DNA of 64,000 nucleotides from Prochilodus magdalenae. Taxonomy: Eukaryota > Chordata > Actinopteri > Characiformes > Prochilodontidae. The stretch spans positions 506,501 through 570,500 of the forward strand of contig JAMWET010000579.1 of the NCBI GenBank assembly GCA_024036415.1, in the 5' to 3' direction. The translations under genes and the position numbers were made by a program. The notes beneath the pieces are model-generated. The model saw only the letters and a list, made by a program, of their open reading frames with translations. It was not told where the DNA came from and did no database searches. This document shows positions 40,666-64,000 of this stretch, one piece after another (the first letter of the stretch is position 1; each line of letters opens with the position of its first letter).

Positions 40666-41619
40666 TAATTTTTTGTCCGGGTGACCCTATGTTGCCATTC
40701 CCTGTCATGGAAAACCACATTTTATTTTGAAAGTTTAATGAATAATATAAGGACAGATTCCAAAATGTACCAGTTCATCCCATATATAGTAACTAAGCTA
40801 CACAAACAGCCTTTTCTGAATTGTAACGAATATATTTACCATTGCCAGTTTAGCCCCACCCATTCATACTGAAGTTAAAAGAAGTGTTTCAGCTTGGGCT
40901 GGTTTTTGAATGAGGAACAATACAGGGCAGCCAATCAGAAGAGAAGTAATTTGTATCTATCCGACTCCGTAACAAAATCTTCATGTCTATTACTAAGAAA
41001 GGTTGGAAAATGGGATGTTTTGGCTACTGTGATTGGATCTCTGTGGAAAAAATCAACATGTGATAGCATATCAGCTTTTGTCCACGTTGATAAGACACAC
41101 ATGCGGTACGACATGGAGCGCTATTCCAAGATATGATCAGATTCCTGCCACTTTTTCCTCATTCCAAGCCCCACACACCTCTTACGAATACTTGATTAAG
41201 TACAATAGGTGTGCCTATCTGTATATCCACTCAGCAAACTTAACACTGGACTATACCCTTAAAGTTCCCTCACATGCAGAGTCAGGGAACGGGATAGAAC
41301 CAGGACTGTCTGTTTGAGCGTGTCTGTGGTGGAGTCTAGATGAGTGTGTCAAAGACAGCCACATGCTCACAGTGTTTTGATGAAAGGAGCAATTCTGCCT
41401 GAAGCTCTGTTTAGTCTACCATATAATAACACCCTCCAGAGCCGCTGCCATAATAACACGGTTATAATCTGGCCTTTTTCCTTTTCCACGTCTACTTTCC
41501 GTCGCCTGCCTTCTGTCAGGTGTGCCCTTTCCTTTCGGCAGCTTTTAGGCTGACGTGTTTATACATGAGGAGCTTTCTATCGAAAGATGAATAGTTATGC
41601 ATTGATTTCAGTACACCAT

Positions 41620-41960
41620 TAAAAAAGATGGATCTTTGAGGGGCCAGGTGAGTGGTTCTAGTAAAGACACTGGTTTTTATATAGGGCCATGAGCAAGTGG
41701 ATCCACTAGCATGCTTAAATGATTCTTTGCATGGTGAAAATAATTGAATGTTGCACCGAAAGAAGTTTTAAAGGTTCTCGTAAGCTTGTGACGATGGGAT
41801 AACCCTATTGGTGCTATATGTCAATATTTGTCAAAGACCTCTTAACTGAAGAACCATTGTTGCTGAGGGTTTTAGTGAAGATGTCTAGTAAAAGCTATGG
41901 CTTTATATAGAACCATGAGCATTTCAAGAGCCACCTCACGTCTTTTCCTCACTCTTAGAA
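41620..41960. repeat. Degenerate ggttctttgcatgg / atatagaaccat repeat
   Basis: Words such as gattctttgcatggtgaaa, aaaggttctcg, ctttatatagaaccatgag and actcttagaaataaa belong to a common fish repeat with self-complementary ggttct/agaacc motifs. A shorter related piece is at about 18915-18955. Ends cannot be defined. Confidence 0.5.
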
Positions 41961-42439
41961 ATAAATAAGTTGTACGTTATCTTCATAGTGCTCACCTAAT
42001 AATTTACAGCACAGGTTAGCTGCGTTTACATCAGTCTGCACCTGTTAGCAGCACCTGACCACGGGTGGCGTGAAGCTAGTAAATGAGACATGATGTCAGG
42101 ATTATCAGTGAAAATGGGAGATTATTGTAGATATTTTTTAAGGTGGAGAAAGACAGGAGGATCTCTGTACTCTTGACTTTTGTTATCTAGAACTGGGTTA
42201 GTTTAACAGCGAGATGATTGGCGTCCAGAAAAACGAATGGTTTATTCCACCACCCTGGTCATCAGCAAAAGTTGGGAAAACCAAACCCTTGAACGTTTCA
42301 CTCAGTGCTGCAGTCTGTGGAACTAAAAGGCGGTGGCAGTCTAAGGTGGTGGTAATACGATCTTAGCGATAGAAAGAAAGCGAAAGAAGACCTCTACAGA
42401 GGGCTCCATTTATTTCCAGTCAAAATACCCATGAAGTCC

Positions 42440-42836
42440 AAGTGACTAATTTTTCAGGAAATGTTTCCGAGAAGATATACGATGTTCCACTTGGACAAGG
42501 GGCAATAAATGGAAAAACAAAAACATTAGTAAAAGATAAAATGGGATCATTTGCAAATCAAACAAAGAAGCTGCTGGTGTCCTCAGAATTAACTGACCAC
42601 CCCAGAGTCCAGGGCTCATGGGTCAAGGCTGCTTGGATAATGAGAAGCAGATAATGCAACAACCTAAAGGCTGAAGATGTAATATTTCTGGGGCTCTTGA
42701 AAAGAATGGAAGCTGACATTAAGGCAAAGAGTGGACACCCTACATACTAAACAATGACTACCTTGTACTTACAGCCCATTTTCACTGGGCATTAAATACT
42801 TATCCTGGGGTCTTCTGACTTTTGTTCAGTACTGCA
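42440..42836 (+). pseudogene. Tc1-like element relic with 3' terminal end
   Basis: Has aagaagctgctggtgtcctc, gaattaactgaccaccccag, agtccagggctcatgggtca and a terminal tcttctgacttttgttcagt followed by actgcata. The last resembles the tgacttttgcacagtactgt-type TIR of fish Tc1 elements. The frame is broken, so it is not functional. It lies about 0.5 kb before smox exon 2. Confidence 0.65.
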
Positions 42837-43309
42837 TAAATCCAGTTATACCTTACTTCATTACTGACTCTGTAAAACAGCTGAATAATAGAACCCTCCT
42901 GCTCATGTACTTTGACAAAATTGTAAATCAGATAAATTCAGCACATCAGTTGTTCTGTTGCCTCTGGATAATAAGTCATTTAGAAATAAGCCTGGAGGTC
43001 AGCCCAGTTTTAAACGCCCTGGTCTTAACAGATGCACTGTATGGAACAGGCTCTATAGAAATCTGTCGGTACTTTTTCCCTCCCATCCAGCACCGAACCG
43101 CTCTCCTCTCCCCCACAAGAGCCTGTGATATGGGACTATTTTCAGAATGGCTTGATGTCATAAAAGGTTGTGTTTTGAAAGTGTGTGCGATGGTACTTGT
43201 GCCTTTTGAACTGTAGGCGCGAAAGACGTGCAGTGCGTGACTCGCTGGTGGAGCTTTCTTTTTTTCTCTTCTTTTTTATTAACCGTCTCTCTCCCTCTCT
43301 TCTCTTAAG

Positions 43310-58122
<14,813 letters not shown>

Positions 58123-58535
58123 AAAATAATGGATAAATGAATAAATAAAAATGAAAGAACCACTAACTAGTGATACAAATCTGTGTTTTATGCTATCTGT
58201 ATTCTAACTGATTAAACATGTATGAAAAACTAAACCAGTAGGGGCATTAATGACACCAATAACTAAAAAAAAGAAAGAAAAAAGATTCTGTTTTTACTGT
58301 ACGTAGATTTAGACCTATTTAGATATCACTTGAGATGTACTGTACAAGGCTGCCAAGTTTGCTGCCATCTCTGGTTCTTATCCTTCTCTGATTGTTTTTT
58401 TTTTTTAATCGATAAGTTATGTTTATAACACGTCTGTAATTTAACTTTTTTGTAAGTGCCTTCTGTATTTAATGTATTTCATTTAAAAATGAAACAAAAA
58501 AAGTGGCAATGAATAAAGTGTTTATTAATGTGAAA
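58123..58535 (+). other. smox: smox 3' UTR
   Basis: AT-rich sequence after the stop codon with no open frame of interest. A possible early poly(A) signal AATAAA lies at 58144-58149, only about 22 nt after the stop. The more plausible signal is at 58512, followed by a T/G-rich stretch. Early-signal use would leave a very short 3' UTR. Confidence 0.7.
58512..58517 (+). terminator. smox: Poly(A) signal AATAAA of smox
   Basis: Canonical hexamer about 390 nt after the stop codon, followed by gtgtttattaatgtg, which resembles a GU/U-rich downstream element. Cleavage is expected about 15-25 nt downstream. Confidence 0.7.
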
Positions 58536-60149
58536 AAAGAACAGCACGGACGTCTTTCTTGTTGACTTCCAGGCTCTTTCGAGGTTATAGCAATATGTAC
58601 CAAAGTTAAAATAGCAAAATAGCATAGTAAATAAGCAGCACTGAACAGAGTCTACTGAATATTAATAACTAATGGATACATGCAAAGTCATACAGTAGAT
58701 AATAACATAACTCTATATCATAATGTTTTTATTATTATTTATTTTATTTTTTTTAAATTATTATTATTATTATTAGACACTTTATTATTACAAAGACTCT
58801 GTAGATGGGAACCTCTTATAATTCATTAATCTCAGCAAAAGGACAGAGTATAGGCCTCACGAGTCATTATCTCTTTTAGAAGCTTCTCTCATGTTTACCT
58901 CTGAAACGTCACCCTCTGGAAAGCCCAGAACCTGAATCGGTTTTCTGTTTCTCACTTCTGGCATTAGCTTTCAACCCCAGTCCTTATCCCAGTTTCTTAT
59001 CCCCTCCAGCTCAGATTTTAACCTCTTACTAATCAGCCGGCGAGTTGAATGAAATGTGTTGAAATGTCCAGTGCAGGATTGAGAAACCTTGCTTCAAGCA
59101 AGTTCATATGTAGTCTGAAGGCGCCCTCTTGTGGTTAGAGACAGGAAGTACAGAGTGAAAGCCGGTCAGCATTGGTATATGCTGAAATATCACATGGTTA
59201 AATGATATTTTAACTTTATCTCCAGTAACAAATTTGACAATACTGATTCAATTACAGCATCATTTTACTGTATAGCTCGTCCAGATGTAAAACATGTGGG
59301 AAAAAACTCTGACATCAGGATGTTAATAATAATAATAAAAATAACGAATTATTGTCTCGTAATATTAATTCACTATGCCAATTTTTTACTTAGTATCTCA
59401 TAGTAGCTTATTAGCCCAACAAGATTATTTACATGCTTGAAATATAATGACTCACTCTTTCAGGACTGTATTTTGGGAAAAAGCAAGTCATTATTTTGTA
59501 ATACTATGTCAATATTTGAACTCCCTTTTTTCTGTTTTCTTTTACTTTTCCTGGCTAGATTTGAGGTTCAGCCTAAATAAAAGGTAGTACATCAGCTAAA
59601 ACTGGCTGATATGGCAAAAAAAATCATATTGGCATATTTTAACAATATGTCATGAAATTAGCTATTCAGACATCTGTTTATTTGGAACTGAGAAAACAGA
59701 ACCAGCATACTATTAAAACCATATACTACCTATATACACATGATACACTACATACATCTTATATACTATCCAAACTCTGAACAGATTGATATTCAAAGCC
59801 TATGTTGCTCTAAATTCAATCAAAGAGGGCCACATTTTGCTCTTTTTATAATGAAACATGCAGTTGGTCAGTGTGTACAAGTACTGATGCACAACATGTT
59901 TAGAAAAGTGTTTAGTGGTGCACTGTGTCAGGATAATAATATATATTTTCATACTGCCAAGTTTAATTATATAACTAAATACTACTGTATAGGAGTAACA
60001 TTATTAAAATTGTATTATCTTGGCAACACAGATGATTCCAGTGTACTATCCAAATCCATTAAACAACCTCAGTCCTCTCTGCAGCCTTAACAGAGTTAAT
60101 CAGTCGGTGCAACAGGGAGGGAATCTGTTCTTGGTCTCCTAGATTCTGA
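58536..60149. other. Intergenic downstream of smox
   Basis: AT-rich, with an (att)n-type stretch at 58727-58780. No gene recognised. Confidence 0.6.
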
Positions 60150-60645
60150 GTTTGATGTGACTAAGTACCAAATTCATATTCAAAACTTGGCAGGGTTTAC
60201 TGGCAATGTCTTGCATTCCTTTAGATCATATCTAAGTGGTTGAGACTATTTTGTTACATTTGTGCTTTTAATCGAGAGGCAGTAATTTCGGGGTCCCACA
60301 GGGAGCAGTGTTGGGGCTTTTGGTTTTTATATTCTATGTGCTTCCACTAACTGGCATAATTGATAAGTGCCATATTGGTTAACTCATGGATGGCAAACAT
60401 TTTATTACAACTAAACAAAGAAGGGACAGAGGTCCTTATTGTTGGAAGTGAGACACAGAGACAGAACATATTGACCTTAAAAACAATAAAAGCTTATTAT
60501 CACTTTTGTGACATCTTAAATGCTCGTTCTCTTCTTGCTGATAGTGAAACGCGTGTACATTCCTTGATCACATCTTCACTAGACTGTTGTATTGTTCTTG
60601 TATCTGGCCTGCTCAAGAGCTCCATCACTACACTACTACTGCTAC
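60150..60645 (+). pseudogene. L2-like LINE reverse transcriptase relic
   Basis: With frameshifts the + strand shows, in order: GFTGNVLHSFRSYLSG; a decayed RGPTGSSVGAFGFYILC, in place of the GVPQGSVLGPLLFILY-type motif; NSWMANILLQLNKEGTEVLI, in place of a SWM..NFLQLN..KTEVLVVG motif; and VHSLITSSLDCCIVLVSG, in place of a HAFI.SRLDYCN.LL.GL motif. These are conserved blocks of the RT and thumb region of L2/CR1-clade LINEs. The YADD catalytic block is missing between the second and third pieces, and stops interrupt the frame. Long dead. Confidence 0.8.
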
Positions 60646-61080
60646 AGCAACTAATACTTCTACTACTACAACAACACCATCAACAACTAATACAACTTCT
60701 ACATCTACATCTACTACTACTACTACTACATCCACTACTACAACAATAACAACAACTACTACTGCTACTACTACTACCACGACTACTACAGCAATACCAT
60801 CAACAACTAATACAACTTCTACATCTACTACTACTACTACTACATCCACTACTACAACAATAACAACAACTGCTACTGCTACTACTACTACCACAACTAC
60901 TACAGCAATACCATCAACAACTAATACAACTTCTACATCTACTACTACTACTACATCCACTACTACAACAATAACAACAACTACTACTGCTACTACTACT
61001 ACTACTACATCCACTACTACAACAATAACAACAACTACTACTACTACTACTACTACCATGACTACTACAACAATAAAGAC
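60640..61080. repeat. (ACT/ACA)n trinucleotide satellite with ~114-120 bp higher order
   Basis: Units of act, aca, gct and tct. A block ccatcaacaactaataca, then acttctacatctactact recurs near 60677, 60797 and 60911, that is at 120 and 114 bp. The tract is C/A/T-rich and nearly G-free on the + strand. It begins exactly where the LINE relic ends. It reads as poly-Thr on the + strand and poly-Val on the - strand. Confidence 0.92.
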
Positions 61081-62944
61081 AGTACACAAAGGGAAAATGA
61101 AAAATCATGGCCAACATCCAAACAGAAAAGTCATGCTCTCACCACTAGAAAGCGCTACTACACTAGCCCACCATATATACATATACATATATATTGAGAG
61201 AGAGAGGAAGAGAGAGAGAATAAAATATTCCCGGGGGCTCTGGCATTCCCCCGCTCAGCATGTTGTTCTTTTTGGAACACACAGACTCTTATAGCTGAAG
61301 TCTAAGCATACTGTACAATCAAAAAAAGACATGTGACATGTGTGCTTGATGTAAAGAAACAAACGCCAAAAATATTACCATAAAAGATCAACATTAATCA
61401 GACATACAGTATTGTCCTGGCCCCACTGTCGCCATACAGCAGTGCTGAAAGCAGCCTGGCCGCTGCTCGATGTAACGTTTGCCTTATTCAAAGAACAATA
61501 ACAATCGTCCCACACATGGAAAGGAACACCCGTGTAGAACACTGTGGTAACGTTTATATGTCTGCCATATAGCGCTGCTGTTTACATTAACAGATAAAGG
61601 CAGTGGAGGTGTAAGCCCAGGGTGCCACCTGTGGTCTCACAGACAGCAAACCTGTAATCCTTGTTCCATCCACGACCATTACGGAGCTCAGAACTGAGAA
61701 AGTCTCTGCCTTTGGGTGAAGAAGTCAGTGATGTAGACAACGATATAACGGTTCCCTGTCACAGTGCATAGAGAGGATGGCAGAGCAAGAACTTAGGCTC
61801 ATGTGTGACTGCTCCAGAGCACCTCATTCTATTGGCAATGCCTTTCTATTGACCATCCTTATGCTGTGTGCACGCAGATAACCAGCTTAAGGTGCTTGAA
61901 TTCAGCAATGACATATGTCTATTTGTCACTAAAAATACTTGCCCCAGTTCAACAACCGTGTAAACTTGTGTACTTCCGTTCTACTTTTTATCTCCGGAGA
62001 AGGGCTTAAGATGAACAGGCCTGCTAGTAGTTTTGGAAGGCCTACAACATCCCTGCATCTGGCTTTTAACATAAACAGGACTGCTTCTGAAGCAGAAGCC
62101 ACTAATCCCATGTTTTCGCCACACCATCATTTGTCTCTCTCACTGTCATGCTGTTTGGTACAAGTTTTTTTTGCACTGACAAAAGCAAGAAGTGTCCTCT
62201 GCTCTGTTGGCTCGAACGCCAAAGGGGACCAGCATGGATTCCCACGGTTCATGGCTGGCCTAGTGCTGCCCATGTGAAGACAGCTTCCCTTTTTTAGCTT
62301 CTGCACCATGTGAACCTTTTCTCTTGACCCACATCCAGTGTCAACAACACTAAATTCTCAATGAGAAGGGATATTTTGGAAAGTAGAATGTCATCTTCTC
62401 ACATGTTAGCAGGTAAATAAGGGCCCAAAGCTTGCAGCTGTCCCTGAGTACAGGATGGAGCTAATGGTTACTGATTTACTAATGTTAAAAATGAGTATAA
62501 GGTCAATCTCACATAGCAGTACTTCACAGCAAGCTGGGTAACTTGAGGCAAAAGTAAGGATGGTCCAGTAATATTCCTGACTTTCTTTCAAAAAGGCTGG
62601 GCCTTTTGGCTTACGGGATGTGATGGCTAGGCCAAAAAACAAGGAATGCACTAAAAATGTATTTGTAAAAATAATATATGTTTCGTAATGAAAGGTTTTT
62701 TTTATTTCCGGGGTTGGAGCAGACAAAATCCACCAGCAAAACAGCAGTGCACCTGTTTTCAACATTCAAAAAAACATATTTAAGAAGCAATAGAAAGAAA
62801 GAAAAGTCAATACATGCAGTTGTTGAGATACCTGGAAAAACATCATAATTACTCAATAAGCATAATCACATATTTCTGAAGAGATCAAACATTATACAAT
62901 GTGTGCATAACGAAGAGTCCATAGAACTATTGAAAGATCACTTA
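61081..62944. other. Intergenic, nothing firmly recognised
   Basis: Holds a short tatacata/GA run at 61172-61222. Frames of 60-119 codons at 61929-62765 on both strands have no recognisable domain. Confidence 0.55.
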
Positions 62945-63190
62945 CAGCTTTTTGTCTTTGAGAGACCCAAATCAAGCTCCACTCTTGCTTCAGACCTGAA
63001 AGCATCCCCAGGTGTTTCCACTGTGAGAGGACAACTAAACTCTATGGGCCTGACGTGATGCAGAAAGGGAGTTAAACATCAAACTATGAAGTTCCTAGTA
63101 TTCTCGAACAGATGGACTGACCACCCCCGAGTCCAAACCTCAACATCGCTGAATATGTTTGAAATTCACCCTGTGTCACCAAAAATCAGG
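62945..63190 (+). pseudogene. Tc1-like element relic
   Basis: Contains gagagacccaaatcaagctc, actcttgcttcagacctgaa, gcatccccaggtgtttccac, atgggcctgacgtgatgcag, gatggactgaccacccccga and caacatcgctgaatatgttt. This is the same subfamily and order as 21365-21715. Broken frame. Confidence 0.65.
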
Positions 63191-64000
63191 TCTGTGGTAT
63201 ATTCTAGGAAATATGTTTTTTCTTGACAATAAATAACTTAATGACTTTTGAACATTTCTGTATAAATGACAGCCAGACCTAACTAGTACTTTCCGAGTGA
63301 GGGAACAGGAAAGAATGCCATCTTCTGTTTTTCCAGTGCTCGTGTAGAGAAGCTTGTTCCCATAGGAATGTGTTTTGTCAGTTTACTCGCTCGGTTGTTA
63401 TTAAGATAAACAAACGTCAGCAGGGATGACCTGAGTGTCCCCAGAGATGCAGTTTGTAATATTCATGTGATCCTTTCGGACAGGCTACTGCAACAGTCCA
63501 CTTGGCCAAAAACTGGTGTCCCATCATGTGCTCAATGGATATGTTTTCCAACTTGGATCCGACGCGTATACAGCACTGATACTGCAGCTGATGGACCTTC
63601 CTACCAAAGCATGTGCGGTAAGTGACTTTGATAAACTTGTTTACCCTGCAGTCTATTATATTGTATATGTTCAGACAGGACAAAGACATTTGGACATGTG
63701 TGTGGTTGTTACAACTTCATTCATACTTACTAGAACAAAGTCACTGTTACATTTGGTGCCATTTGATATAGTATTTAAATTCACTTTGAGTTGCGCCTGT
63801 GTCTGTATGAAAGCACAAGTACTTGCATTTGTAATACTGATTAATATTTTTATTATTATGGATGCACAACATGCACATCGTTTGTTTACAGTTAGAACAT
63901 AACCTACTGTCCAGGTTTCTTGATTTTGGTTTTTGCTCATCCTTAACAGAGGGTGCCAATAATTCCTGAAAGCACTGTTCAAGCCTACTCCATAAGTCCC
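63191..64000. other. Intergenic, nothing recognised to window end
   Basis: Overlapping frames of 70-128 codons on both strands with no family resemblance. No exon of a following gene is detected before the window ends. Confidence 0.5.

Larger units (their letters stand above)
32092..43309 (+). other. smox intron 1 (11.2 kb)
   Basis: Contains the rest of the CpG island, a tandem TC-rich/TATACTAC minisatellite (32896-33485), a hAT-like element (35610-36017), two hairpin repeats (36167-36277 and 37206-37268), two copies of a dispersed repeat (37283-37435 and 40330-40665), a CpG-rich patch (38340-38740), a degenerate fish repeat with ggttcttt / atatagaaccat motifs (41620-41960) and a Tc1-type relic (42440-42836). 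I see no coding exon of another gene on either strand. Confidence 0.8.

Noticed and set aside
60587..61294. 235-codon mucin-like poly-Thr open frame (and poly-Val on the minus strand)
   Set aside because: Produced by the (ACT/ACA)n satellite and started inside a dead LINE. No signal peptide, promoter or splice context.
61600..61780. Possible minus-strand coding segment (TVTGNRYIVVYITDFFTQ...)
   Set aside because: Only short fragments in different frames look protein-like. No continuous frame, splice sites or recognised family.

Overview
The window is vertebrate genomic DNA. It is almost certainly from a teleost and probably from an ostariophysan (otophysan) fish. Three things point there: a spermine oxidase gene spread over GT-AG introns, abundant fish-type repeats (Tc1/mariner relics, L2-type LINE fragments, a tRNA-derived SINE, hAT-like MITEs) and many long AC, CT, TA and AAT microsatellites. 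There is no bacterial-style gene packing. Most open frames of 60-140 codons are chance frames in repeats or introns.

The only protein-coding gene I can support is smox (spermine oxidase, FAD-dependent, polyamine catabolism), on the + strand. It has a CpG-island promoter with a non-coding first exon ending at 32091, an 11.2 kb first intron, and six coding exons: 43337-43544, 44101-44327, 47030-47203, 49378-50077, 53824-53984 and 57970-58122. Together these give an uninterrupted 540-residue protein. All introns are GT-AG and the reading frame is kept across every junction. The FAD-binding GxGxxG motif, His82, the conserved Lys (here 347) and the C-terminal [19 protein letters not shown] block are all present. 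The 3' UTR ends near 58535, after an AATAAA at 58512.

Layout: 1-31.75 kb is intergenic, with no exon I can recognise. It holds dispersed repeats, including two copies of one repeat family (8.75 kb and 27.07 kb), copies of a Tc1 C-terminal relic (9.27 and 30.4 kb), a SINE with intact target-site duplication (18.97 kb) and two TIR elements (16.74 and 25.82 kb). A roughly 37-38 bp minisatellite (about 30.82-31.77 kb) ends next to the promoter. From 31.85 to 58.5 kb is smox; its introns carry further MITEs, hairpins, a tandem duplication and long CT/TA tracts, one of which forms the 3' splice-site tract of exon 4. From 58.5 to 64 kb is intergenic, with a decayed L2-like LINE reverse transcriptase running into a threonine-codon-like (ACT)n satellite.

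The most interesting observation is in the smox 5' leader. If transcription starts upstream of 31915, the only exon-1 ATG opens an upstream ORF that crosses the exon 1/2 junction. With the first acceptor (exon 2 starting at 43310) it stops 18 nt before the smox ATG. With a second AG 9 nt downstream, the stop is spliced out and the same frame runs straight into SMOX as a 65-residue N-terminal extension. This is read from sequence only and has not been tested against transcripts. Beyond this I do not see a clearly new biological system.
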